A stretch of DNA of 64,000 nucleotides from Comamonas testosteroni (lineage in GTDB: Bacteria > Pseudomonadota > Gammaproteobacteria > Burkholderiales > Burkholderiaceae_C), in NCBI RefSeq assembly GCF_014076415.1, contig NZ_CP043568.1, positions 4,712,001 to 4,776,000 of the forward strand, read 5' to 3'. This document shows, one piece after another, positions 26,434 through 34,394 of the stretch (within the stretch, counting starts at the first letter, position 1; the number at the start of each line of letters is the position of its first letter). A program made the position numbers and the translations under genes. Below the pieces are notes generated by a model, which saw nothing but the letters and a program-made list of their open reading frames with translations, did no database searches and was not told the DNA's origin.

Positions 26434-27168
26434 ATGACTGCTACGTCCACCGCCTCCCAATCTCGCGACAAGCTGCACCTGCAGCTGGCCCGGCTGTTTC
26501 GCAACAAGATCGCGACGGGAGAGTGGCCGATCGGACAAAGCATTCCCACGGTCGAAGAGCTCGAGGCTCTGCACAGCGTCTCGCGCACCACGGTGCGCAT
26601 GGCCGTACATGGGCTGATCGATGAAGGCCTGCTGGAGACCCGCAAGCGCGGCGGCACCAAGGTCGTGAGCCAGCCCTACAAGCCCCCATCCTTTTTGCTG
26701 CCCACGACCTGGCAGGAACTGGTGGCCTTTGGCGAACAGATTCAGCAGACCACGCTGCAGCAAGCAAATGACTGTGTGCCGCCCATTCCGGCCGGCTTTC
26801 CTTCCCCTGGCGAGCTGGCCCCTGCCTATACCTATTTTTTGCGCGTGCACAAGCACGGCGATGCACGCTTTTGCCTGTCCGAGCTGTACCTGGAACAAAA
26901 CCTCTACCCCAGGCTGCAGGAACAGCTGGAGCGCACCACGCTGGCTCAGGCGCTGGGAAATGATCCTGCGCAGATCGCCACGGCCCGCCAGTACCTGAGC
27001 GTAGCCCCGGCCGACGAGCTGATTGCCGAGCATCTGGGCGTGCCGCTGGGCACGCCGCTGATGCAGGCGCTGCGCTGGGCCTGCAATCCACAAGGCTTGA
27101 TCGTCTACTGGGCCAAGGTACGCTTCATCAGCGAATATGTGCATATCGAAATGGACCTGCTCAAATGA
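26434..27168 (+). CDS. GntR-family (HutC subfamily) transcriptional regulator
   Basis: A 244-residue regulator with an N-terminal winged helix (RNKIATGEWPIGQSIPTVEELEALHSVSRTTVRMAV spans about residues 24-59) and a C-terminal UTRA ligand-binding domain typical of HutC members. The start ATG at 26434 follows a perfect dyad. The stop overlaps the start of the SDR gene by 4 bp (ATGA), so the two are translationally coupled. It probably represses its own operon, including the dehydrogenase and perhaps fumarylacetoacetase, until a carboxylic acid ligand appears; the ligand is inferred only from the downstream enzymes. Confidence 0.9.
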   Translation: MTATSTASQSRDKLHLQLARLFRNKIATGEWPIGQSIPTVEELEALHSVSRTTVRMAVHGLIDEGLLETRKRGGTKVVSQPYKPPSFLLPTTWQELVAFGEQIQQTTLQQANDCVPPIPAGFPSPGELAPAYTYFLRVHKHGDARFCLSELYLEQNLYPRLQEQLERTTLAQALGNDPAQIATARQYLSVAPADELIAEHLGVPLGTPLMQALRWACNPQGLIVYWAKVRFISEYVHIEMDLLK

Positions 27169-27986
27169 CCACCGTCCTGCCCCAAGTCCGGCAGCTCTCC
27201 AGGCCCCATAGCGGCCGTGTGGCCTGGATCACCGGCTCCACCAGCGGCATAGGCTGGGCCATTGCCAGACAGTTGGCCAGCGAAGGCGCCGCCATTGCCC
27301 TGCATGGCAGAGCCCAGGCGTCTGCCAGCACCGGTGCACAGCTGGCCGAGCTGCAGGCACTGGGTGTGGCAGCCCGCTATTACGCGCTCGACCTGACTGA
27401 CGGCGAAGCCATTGCCCCCCTGGCCCGGCGTATTGCCGCCGAGCTGGGCGCGGTGGACATTCTGGTCAACAACGCGGGCATGCAGCATGTGGAATCCGTG
27501 CTCAGCTTTCCGCCAGACCTATGGAACACCATGCTGGCCCTCAACCTGAGCGCACCGTTTCACACCATACAGGCCTGCACGCCGGCCATGCTGGAGCGCG
27601 GCTGGGGGCGCATCATCAATATGGCATCCGTCAGCGGCCTGGTCGGCGTGGCCCACAAGCCCGCTTATGTGGCCAGCAAGCACGGCCTGCTGGGCCTGAC
27701 CAAATCCGTGGCGCTGGAGCTGGCCACCACGCCCGTGACCTGCAACGCCATCTGCCCCGGCTGGGTGCTCACGCCGCTGGTTCAGGCCCAGATCCAGGCC
27801 CTGGCGCTGCGCGAAAACCTGGACGAGCCCACAGCCCGGACCAAGTTGCTGGGAGCCAAGCAACCCTCGCAGGCTTTTGTAACGGTGGAACAGGTGGCGG
27901 CACTGGTCAGCTTTCTGGCCAGCGACAACGCCGCCCAGGTGCGTGGCGCACAGTGGAATATGGATGGAGGCTTTACCGCGGCATGA
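27165..27986 (+). CDS. SDR-family 3-hydroxybutyrate dehydrogenase-like enzyme
   Basis: A 273-residue short-chain dehydrogenase. The NAD-binding motif is TGSTSGIGWAIA, the structural motif is NNAG, and the catalytic Ser, Tyr and Lys are in ASVSGLVG and PAYVASKHGLLG. The C-terminal half (CNAICPGWVLTPLVQAQI) matches D-3-hydroxybutyrate dehydrogenases, which interconvert 3-hydroxybutyrate and acetoacetate. The start overlaps the GntR gene stop. The next gene makes acetoacetate, which supports this substrate, though other hydroxy acids remain possible. Confidence 0.88.
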   Translation: MTTVLPQVRQLSRPHSGRVAWITGSTSGIGWAIARQLASEGAAIALHGRAQASASTGAQLAELQALGVAARYYALDLTDGEAIAPLARRIAAELGAVDILVNNAGMQHVESVLSFPPDLWNTMLALNLSAPFHTIQACTPAMLERGWGRIINMASVSGLVGVAHKPAYVASKHGLLGLTKSVALELATTPVTCNAICPGWVLTPLVQAQIQALALRENLDEPTARTKLLGAKQPSQAFVTVEQVAALVSFLASDNAAQVRGAQWNMDGGFTAA

Positions 27987-28010
27987 AAGCTCCACAAGCC
28001 AGATCCCATC

Positions 28011-28036
28011 GATCAGTCATAGATCGGTCATAGATC
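28011..28036. repeat. 11-bp tandem repeat upstream of fumarylacetoacetase
   Basis: GATCAGTCATA, GATCGGTCATA and a partial GATCA follow each other in the 119-bp gap before the fumarylacetoacetase gene. The role is unknown; it could be a multimeric regulator site or a replication-slippage product. Confidence 0.4.
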
Positions 28037-28105
28037 AACGGCTGGCAGCGCACAGCAGATAAGCGCTGCAGCCTGTTTTTATTCAAATCGTTTAAGGAGA
28101 CGAAC

Positions 28106-29419
28106 ATGGCATTGAACGAAACCCACGACGCCGGCCTGCAAAGCTGGGTCGCCAGCGCCAACACGGGCAGCAGCGACTTCCCCATCCAGAACCTACCGTT
28201 TGCAGTCTTTCGTCGCAAGAGCAGCAGCGAGGCTTTTCGCGGCGGCGTGGCGATTGGTGACCAGGTGCTGGACATGGCGGCCGTTCGCGATGCCAAGGCG
28301 CTGGGCGGCGATGTGCAGGCCCAGGTCGAAGCAGCGGCGCAGGGTCAGCTCAACCGCTTGATGGCCATGGGCCCCGCGTCTTGGTCGGCTCTGCGCCTGG
28401 CCCTGTCGCGCGCCCTGCGCGCCGGCGCTGCCCAGGAAGCTGCCCTCAAGGCCTGCCTCGTGCCCCAGGCCGATGTGGAATACAGCGTGCCCGCACAGGT
28501 GGGCGACTACACGGACTTCTACACCTCCGTACATCACGCCACCAATGTGGGCAAGCTGTTCCGCCCCACCAACCCGCTGATGGAAAACTACAAGTGGGTG
28601 CCCATCGGCTACCACGGTCGTGCTTCCAGCATCCGCGTCTCTGGCGTGGACTTCAAGCGCCCCAACGGCCAGCTCAAGGCCCCCGATGCCGACCCCGTGC
28701 TCAAGCCCTGCAACCGCCTCGACTATGAGCTGGAGATGGGCATTTACGCAGGCTCGGCCAATGCCTGGGGCGAGGCCATCGGCATCAAGGATGCCGAAAA
28801 CCATATCTTCGGCCTGTGCCTGCTCAACGACTGGTCGGCACGCGACGTTCAGGCCTGGGAATACCAGCCACTGGGCCCATTCCTGTCCAAGAACTTCGCC
28901 ACCAGCATCTCGCCCTGGATCGTGACGCTGGAAGCGCTGGAGCCCTATCGCACGGCCTTTGTCCGCCCATCCGAGGACCCACAGCCCCTGCCCTACCTCA
29001 GCTCCGAGGCCAACTCGCAGCGCGGTGCGCTCGATGTGCAGCTCACGGTCGCCATCCAGACCGAGAAGATGCGGGCCGAAGGCAAGGCCGCCGAACAGAT
29101 CACCCGGACCAGCTACCGCCACGCCTACTGGACCATGGCCCAGCTGATTGCCCACCACACCGTCAACGGCTGCGATCTGCAGCCCGGCGACCTGCTGGGC
29201 ACGGGCACGCTGTCCGGCCCCACCATGGACCAAGCCGGCGCCCTGCTGGAAATCACCGAAGGCGGCAAAAAGCCCTTGAGCCTCAGCAATGGCGAAACCC
29301 GTACCTTCCTGCTCGACGGAGACGCCGTGGTCTTTACAGGCTGGTGCGAAAAGCCTGGAGCCGCGCGCATCGGCTTTGGCGAATGCCGCGCCACCGTGCT
29401 GCCCGCGCACCAGGCCTGA
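28106..29419 (+). CDS. fahA: Fumarylacetoacetase
   Basis: A 437-residue fumarylacetoacetate hydrolase, the last enzyme of the homogentisate pathway, giving fumarate and acetoacetate. It has the full-length two-domain layout: a small N-terminal SH3-like domain and the FAH barrel from about residue 125. The active-site stretch DYTDFYTSVHHATNVG, the metal-site region LLNDWSARDVQAWEYQPLGP and the later GTGTLSGP are all visible. AAGGAGA lies 8 bases upstream of the ATG. No homogentisate dioxygenase gene is in the window. A terminator follows. Confidence 0.95.
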   Translation: MALNETHDAGLQSWVASANTGSSDFPIQNLPFAVFRRKSSSEAFRGGVAIGDQVLDMAAVRDAKALGGDVQAQVEAAAQGQLNRLMAMGPASWSALRLALSRALRAGAAQEAALKACLVPQADVEYSVPAQVGDYTDFYTSVHHATNVGKLFRPTNPLMENYKWVPIGYHGRASSIRVSGVDFKRPNGQLKAPDADPVLKPCNRLDYELEMGIYAGSANAWGEAIGIKDAENHIFGLCLLNDWSARDVQAWEYQPLGPFLSKNFATSISPWIVTLEALEPYRTAFVRPSEDPQPLPYLSSEANSQRGALDVQLTVAIQTEKMRAEGKAAEQITRTSYRHAYWTMAQLIAHHTVNGCDLQPGDLLGTGTLSGPTMDQAGALLEITEGGKKPLSLSNGETRTFLLDGDAVVFTGWCEKPGAARIGFGECRATVLPAHQA

Positions 29420-29443
29420 GCGCGCCTCGGCCATCCCCCAAAG

Positions 29444-29466
29444 AACCGGCCTGGCGCCGGTTTTTT
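29444..29466 (+). terminator. Rho-independent terminator after fumarylacetoacetase
   Basis: AACCGGC-CTGGC-GCCGGTT followed directly by more T (TTTT). It is 24 bp after the stop codon. Confidence 0.85.
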
Positions 29467-29517
29467 GTTGGGAATCTGCCTTCGGCCTACTCGTAACGCC
29501 ATGACACAATTGCAGCC

Positions 29518-30825
29518 ATGCCTTCCGCTTCGGACACCCCACCCCCTGCGCTCGCCCCTGCCCGCCAGGAACCTGTGCTGGACCAGCCTCTGCGCTCGGA
29601 CGCCAGCCCCCTGCCTGCCTCCATTGCCGGAGCCTTTGCAGCAGCAGCCTATTCCATGCAGCACAGTCTTCAACACGAGGCCGAGCAGACCGCTGCGCCC
29701 GAAGAAGAGGACAGCGGTCTGCTGCCTCAGCTCTATGCCAGCCGCCTGAGCCCACGTTCACGCGACTTTTACCTGGCCCAGTTCAAGCGCTTCGATGCAC
29801 TGGACCGCAGCCTGCCCAGCTGGAACATGGCGGCCGCCTTGCTGACCCTGGCCTGGTGCAGCCTGCATGGTTTATGGCGCGAGGCTGCGAAATACCTGGC
29901 AGCCGTCACGGCAACCGCGTTGATCTGGTGGTTTGGCCTGCGCCCGGCTCTGCCCGAGGCCATGGCCCTGGGCCTGGGCATTGCTCTGTGGCTGGTCGCC
30001 GTGGCCGTACCCGGCTTGCTGGGCAATGGCTGGTACTGGCGCAAGATCAGGGCCCAGACGCTGCAGGCGATTACGGACGCGCCCAATATGGCCGCCGCCC
30101 ATGCAGCCTTGCAGGCGCAGGTCGACGCTCCTCGCAACAGAACCGCAGCCATGCTGGTGCTGGCCCTGCCTGTTGCAGCGGCCGCAGGCGCGGGCCTGGC
30201 CTTGCTGCCCGCCGAAAATACGGCGCCGCAGCCAAGTGCGGCACCCGCAGCCATCGCCCGGCCCGCTGCCGACAGCGCCACCGGCGCCGCCGCTCCTCGC
30301 CCCATGACAAGCCCGGCGCCGGCAGATCCTGCGGCCACCCAGCCCGAAACCCGACCGCCGGAGCCAGTGCCCCCCCCCGCAGCCGGGACGGGCAGCAGCG
30401 CCGGCAAAGCGGCGCCCCAGGCCCCTGCCCCGGTGCCAGACAAGACAGCAGTCCTAGCCGAGCCCAGCGACAAGCCGCCGGCAACACAGGCTGACCGGCC
30501 TGCGGCAGAGACCAAAGAGCAGCCCGTAAAAGAGGCCTCGAAGGCGGCGCCGCAAGCCAGCTCGGATCTGGTTCCTGGCAAGTTCTATCTGAATCTGGGC
30601 GTCTATTCCGAGGCCGGCAATGCCGACAAGGTACTGGCGCAGCTGCAAAAGTCCAGATTGCCTGCGCTGACGCAGAAGATGGCCAGCAACAAGGGAGAAG
30701 TCACCCGAGTACGCAGCGGCCCCTTCGAGAGCCGAAAGCGCGCTGAAAAGGCTGCGCGCAAGCTGCAGGCCGCAAATATCGATGCCGGCATCTTTCAAAG
30801 TGCAGAAGGCGCCCACAAGCCATAG
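29518..30825 (+). CDS. DUF2628-like membrane protein with C-terminal SPOR domain
   Basis: A 435-residue protein. After a variable N-terminus come several hydrophobic segments (about residues 95-180, WNMAAALLTLAWCSLHGLW through IALWLVAVAVPGLLGNGWYW), another membrane helix near 220, a long Pro/Ala-rich linker (about 235-345), and a C-terminal SPOR domain (FYLNLGVYSEAGNADKVLAQ to residue 430). SPOR domains bind denuded peptidoglycan at division sites. The product is thus an inner-membrane protein with a periplasmic peptidoglycan-binding tail; its specific role is unknown. Confidence 0.82.
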   Translation: MPSASDTPPPALAPARQEPVLDQPLRSDASPLPASIAGAFAAAAYSMQHSLQHEAEQTAAPEEEDSGLLPQLYASRLSPRSRDFYLAQFKRFDALDRSLPSWNMAAALLTLAWCSLHGLWREAAKYLAAVTATALIWWFGLRPALPEAMALGLGIALWLVAVAVPGLLGNGWYWRKIRAQTLQAITDAPNMAAAHAALQAQVDAPRNRTAAMLVLALPVAAAAGAGLALLPAENTAPQPSAAPAAIARPAADSATGAAAPRPMTSPAPADPAATQPETRPPEPVPPPAAGTGSSAGKAAPQAPAPVPDKTAVLAEPSDKPPATQADRPAAETKEQPVKEASKAAPQASSDLVPGKFYLNLGVYSEAGNADKVLAQLQKSRLPALTQKMASNKGEVTRVRSGPFESRKRAEKAARKLQAANIDAGIFQSAEGAHKP

Positions 30826-30980
30826 ACCCTGGCGCCGAAATTGACAATCAAAGTGCAATCATTCCCTTTATGGAATTGCGCATGAAGCTATCAAATTTGC
30901 GCATTGCTTTGTTGCACCCGCTTGCACATCAAGGCTTGGTCTGGCATGCGCGAGCACCTGGGGGCGCTATGGTGTGGGGC

Positions 30981-31328
30981 ATGAAGCATCGAACACCCAC
31001 TCTGCATATCTCCACCCGCCCTTTGCTGGGTATGGCTGCTGCCAGCATGGCTCTGCTGATGGCTGGCTGCGCCAGCAACGGCATGGTCGCAGGCGGCACG
31101 GCCGCCCCGGCTGCGCGTCAGCTGCAGGTATGCCACGCGGAACCGGTACAGATCTATATCGGCCACAACACGGTGGCATCGACGCTGGAAACCATCCGCC
31201 AGAAATCCGGCTCCTACCTGCTGCGCGTGCTGCGCGAGGGGCAGCCCACAACCATGGAATACAACCAGGAGCGCCTGAACGTCATCACCAATGACGCAGG
31301 CAAGATCACGGCGCTGCGCTGCGGCTGA
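30981..31328 (+). CDS. Peptidase inhibitor I78-family lipoprotein
   Basis: A 115-residue predicted lipoprotein. The N-terminal leader ends in LLMAGC, a lipobox with Cys at about residue 30. The mature part has the I78 pattern: a central VASTLETIRQKSGSYLLRVL, then TTMEYNQERLNVITNDAGKI and the terminal RCG. Family members inhibit serine proteases. The start at 30981 is chosen because it gives a normal leader; 30969 and 30870 are in-frame alternatives. It is the last plus-strand gene before convergent hemW. Confidence 0.8.
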   Translation: MKHRTPTLHISTRPLLGMAAASMALLMAGCASNGMVAGGTAAPAARQLQVCHAEPVQIYIGHNTVASTLETIRQKSGSYLLRVLREGQPTTMEYNQERLNVITNDAGKITALRCG

Positions 31329-31342
31329 GCACCCACCAGGAC

Positions 31343-32572
31343 TTACAGGAACATTTCCTGCAGGTCGCTCAGAAAGTCAAAGCCGCGTTCGGTAGGAACC
31401 ACCCGGCCCAGATCGCGGCTGATCAGGCCCTTGGCCTGGGCCTGATCGAGCCCCTTGGCGATGGCCGACATGGGCAGACCCGTGCGCTCCATGAACTCCT
31501 GCAAGGCAAAGCCGCCGCGCAGGCGCAGCGCGTTGAGCATGTATTCGAACGGCAGATCGGCACGCTTGACCTCGTTGTCCTGTGCCAGCGGCGTGCCGGC
31601 CAGCGCCATGTCCATATAGCGGGCCGGATCGCGAAAACGCACCTGGCGCACGATTCGGTGGGCAAAACTCAGCTTGCTGTGCGCTCCGGCGCCAATGCCC
31701 AGATAGTCGCCGAACTGCCAGTAGTTGCTGTTGTGAAAACACTGGTGGCCATCCTTGGCATAGGCCGAGACTTCATAGCGCTGCATGCCGGCTCTCCGGG
31801 TGCTGGCCGTGATAAGGTCCAGCATCTCATAGGCCGTATCGTCCTCGGGCACCAGGGGCGGGTATTTGGCGAAATAGGTGTTTGGCTCGATGGTAAGGTG
31901 ATAAATCGACAGATGTGGCGGCGCAAACGACAGTGCCGTGTCCACATCGCGCTGCAGATCGAGCAGGCTCTGGCCGGGCAGCGCATACATGAGATCGATA
32001 TTGAAGGTCTCGAAATTGTCCGCCGCCTCGCGCACCGCAGCCTGGGCCTGCGCCGCGTCGTGCACACGGCCCACAGCCTGCAGATAGCGGTCGTCAAAGC
32101 TCTGCACCCCGATTGACAGGCGGTTCACACCGGCCGCACGGAAGGCCTTGAAACGGTCCTTCTCGAAGGTGCCGGGGTTGGCTTCCATGGTGATTTCGCA
32201 ATCGGGCTCCATGCGCAGGCGCGCGCGCAAACCGGCAATCAGCTTGTCTATGGACTCGGGCGAAAACAGGCTGGGCGTGCCCCCGCCCATGAAGACGCTG
32301 TGCACCGTACGTCCCCAGATCAGCGGCAGTGCGCTCTCCAGATCGGCCATCAGCGCATCGATATAGCGATCCTCGGGCAGCGCCCCCCCCTTGGCCCAGG
32401 CATGCGAGTTGAAGTCGCAATACGGGCATTTCTTGAGACACCATGGCAGGTGCACATACAGCGACAGCGGCGGCAAACTTCCCAGCTGCAGCGTGCCGGG
32501 ACGCATGTAGTGCTGAATGTCGCGCTGCACCGCAGCTTCGGCAGTCTCTGTTTGAGGCTGAATGGGGATCAT
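31343..32572 (-). CDS. hemW: HemW, radical SAM heme chaperone (HemN-like)
   Basis: A 409-residue radical SAM protein. The 4Fe-4S motif is CLKKCPYCDF near residue 45 and the SAM-binding MGGGTPS follows near 95. The C-terminal HemN domain is present. HemW proteins lack the coproporphyrinogen oxidase features of true HemN and instead bind and transfer heme, so the old oxidase label is probably wrong. It lies downstream of rdgB with element copy E in the gap, an arrangement common in beta-proteobacteria. Confidence 0.9.
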   Translation of the reverse strand: MIPIQPQTETAEAAVQRDIQHYMRPGTLQLGSLPPLSLYVHLPWCLKKCPYCDFNSHAWAKGGALPEDRYIDALMADLESALPLIWGRTVHSVFMGGGTPSLFSPESIDKLIAGLRARLRMEPDCEITMEANPGTFEKDRFKAFRAAGVNRLSIGVQSFDDRYLQAVGRVHDAAQAQAAVREAADNFETFNIDLMYALPGQSLLDLQRDVDTALSFAPPHLSIYHLTIEPNTYFAKYPPLVPEDDTAYEMLDLITASTRRAGMQRYEVSAYAKDGHQCFHNSNYWQFGDYLGIGAGAHSKLSFAHRIVRQVRFRDPARYMDMALAGTPLAQDNEVKRADLPFEYMLNALRLRGGFALQEFMERTGLPMSAIAKGLDQAQAKGLISRDLGRVVPTERGFDFLSDLQEMFL

Positions 32573-32633
32573 GGGAAATATGCTTTTCTAGCGTAAACAA
32601 AACCGACGCCGCTAAAACTAGCACACCCCAACC

Positions 32634-32777
32634 AGGGGACAGCAAGCAAGGGCCTAGGCAGCCCCGCCGCCCCGCCTCGAGGGCATCGTCCCCTTCCATA
32701 GCGCGCAGCGCGTAGAGAGAGGGGCGCCCGGCTAGGGAAGGCGCGGGACCGCCTAGGCAAAGCGCCTCAGGGGGAGT
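32634..32777 (-). repeat. GC-rich post-stop intergenic element, copy E
   Basis: This copy starts about 18 bases after the rdgB stop with CTCCCCCTGAGGCGC and ends at GCCTAGGCCCTTGCTTGC. It contains extra internal GGCGCCC/CGCGC segments compared with copies B-D. It separates rdgB from hemW. Confidence 0.8.
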
Positions 32778-32795
32778 GCGGTCAAAAACCGCTGG

Positions 32796-33395
32796 TTATA
32801 ACCATCTCTCTTTCACCATCGCAATCATCTTCCGAGAAGACAGTCCACGATGGCTGTGCGCATGCTTGAGCTCGGGCTCCATCTCGGCAAAGGTCAAGCC
32901 CAGCTCGGGGATCAGCAGTACCGGGTCAAAGCCGAAGCCATTGCTGCCACGGCGCTCGGTCGTGAGCAAGGCCTGCACGCGACCTACTGCAATCAGCGGC
33001 TCGGGGTCCTTGGGCGAGCGCACGCCCACCAGGGTGCTGACCATGGCGGCACGGCGGTTGGCCACGCCCTGCATCTGCTCGAGCAGCGCACGCACATTGT
33101 TGTCGTCGCTTTTCTCGTAGCCGAACTGGGTGCAATAGTAGGCCGTGTCCACACCGGGCAGACCGCCGAAATGATCCACACACATGCCGGCGTCATCCGC
33201 AATGGCGGGCAAGCCGGTCTTCTCGGCCGCAAAGCGCGCCTTGGACAGAGCATTCTCTACAAAGGTGCCATAGGGCTCGGGAGCTTCTCCCTCGAACAGA
33301 TCGCCCTGGCGGATCAGCTCCACGCCCAGCGGGGCAAACATGGCCTGCAACTCGACGAGCTTTCCGCGGTTATTGGATGCCAGCACAATTTTCAT
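32796..33395 (-). CDS. rdgB: RdgB/HAM1 dITP/XTP pyrophosphatase
   Basis: A 199-residue house-cleaning nucleotide pyrophosphatase that removes ITP, dITP and XTP. The substrate-binding SNNRGKLVELQ at the N-terminus, the catalytic IADDAGMCVDHFGGLPG near residue 65, and SNGFGFDPVLLIPELG near 150 are all present at normal length. It lies downstream of the phosphatase gene with an AT-rich repeat in the 93-bp gap, and upstream of hemW. The ribonuclease PH gene that often sits before rdgB in related genomes is not here. Confidence 0.95.
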   Translation of the reverse strand: MKIVLASNNRGKLVELQAMFAPLGVELIRQGDLFEGEAPEPYGTFVENALSKARFAAEKTGLPAIADDAGMCVDHFGGLPGVDTAYYCTQFGYEKSDDNNVRALLEQMQGVANRRAAMVSTLVGVRSPKDPEPLIAVGRVQALLTTERRGSNGFGFDPVLLIPELGLTFAEMEPELKHAHSHRGLSSRKMIAMVKERWL

Positions 33396-33488
33396 AATAA
33401 AAACCCATGGAAGCGCTTATGGCGCTTGCGCAATCAGCTATTGATTCAGTATTTTCAAGCCAGCGCCTATTGCAGCGCGCAACCGTGT
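33396..33488. repeat. AT-rich AGCGC/AGCTA repeat, copy 4
   Basis: The gap between the PP2C gene and rdgB holds AAGCGCTTATGGCGCTTGCGC, AGCTATTGATTCAG and CCAGCGCC in close order, the same boxes seen in the other AT-rich copies. Pairing here is less regular than at 10528 or 41151. Confidence 0.45.
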
Positions 33489-34394
33489 TCAGGTCTTGGC
33501 TCTCTGGCGCTGCGCCGAACGGCGTATGGCCTCGTTGATTTCGGCAATCGATCGCTCGATGGCCTCGTCGTCGAGTTCATCCTCGCATTCATTGATCGGC
33601 CCCACCTGTATCGTGGACTCGAAGCCCTGATCCTCGATCTCCTGTGTGGAGATGGAAGACGGTTCGAAATTATTCGGTGTTTCCCATACCAGTGCCAGCA
33701 CGGTGACATTGTCGCTGCCGTCTCCGGCTCGCTTGAGTGCCGTATCGACCAGCATGGGCACGAAATGGGCCACTGCCTTGCCATTCATGATCTGGAGAAT
33801 TTCCGGCGTCGGCACCGCCCCCCAGAGGCCATCGGAGCACAGCATCAGCTGATCGCCCTCCTCAAGCCGCCTTGTCTCGCTCACATCGAAGATGGGCTTG
33901 GAAGGCGAGCCCAGGCAGGTGAACAGCACATTGCGGCTGGCCGGCGCCAGCGCACCGGAGACCTTGCGCATCTCGCTATAGGAATGATCACGTGTTCGCT
34001 CCACGAGCTGCCCGTCGCGCACCCAGTACAGGCGCGAGTCGCCGCAGTGTATCCAGGTCACCTTGCCGTCCTGCAGCACGGCCGCAACCAGCGTGGTGCG
34101 CGGCGTGTCCATCATGCCCTTGGTACTGGCATAGCGCAGGATCTGGCGATGGGCCTGCAGCAGCGCCTCTTCCAGAAACAGGACAGGCTCTTCCAGCATG
34201 GGCTTGGCCTTTTGCTGAAAAAGCGTGGAAACCACCTGCAATGCTATCTGGGCGGCCACTTCGCCATCCGGATGCCCGCCCATGCCGTCCGCCAGCACGA
34301 ACAATGCCGCCTCTCGCGTATAGCAGTAGCCCATGCGGTCTTCATTGAGGGCACGGCCTCCGCGGCGGCTGAGCTGGAAGACGGAAAATTTCAT
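33489..34394 (-). CDS. PP2C-family serine/threonine phosphatase
   Basis: A 301-residue PPM/PP2C phosphatase. The metal-binding motifs are visible in order: DGMGGHPDGEVAA near residue 38, WIHCGDSRLYW, LCSDGLWG and SDNVTVLAL. It would remove phosphate from Ser/Thr on the targets of the adjacent kinase, and probably from the kinase itself. Its start overlaps the kinase stop by 4 bp, so the two are translationally coupled. The start MKFSVFQLSRRGGRALNEDRMG is the typical family N-terminus. Confidence 0.93.
   Translation of the reverse strand: MKFSVFQLSRRGGRALNEDRMGYCYTREAALFVLADGMGGHPDGEVAAQIALQVVSTLFQQKAKPMLEEPVLFLEEALLQAHRQILRYASTKGMMDTPRTTLVAAVLQDGKVTWIHCGDSRLYWVRDGQLVERTRDHSYSEMRKVSGALAPASRNVLFTCLGSPSKPIFDVSETRRLEEGDQLMLCSDGLWGAVPTPEILQIMNGKAVAHFVPMLVDTALKRAGDGSDNVTVLALVWETPNNFEPSSISTQEIEDQGFESTIQVGPINECEDELDDEAIERSIAEINEAIRRSAQRQRAKT

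Noticed and set aside
31343..32572. Oxygen-independent coproporphyrinogen oxidase HemN
   Set aside because: The short N-terminus and the CLKKCPYCDF motif without the extra HemN Cys fit HemW.
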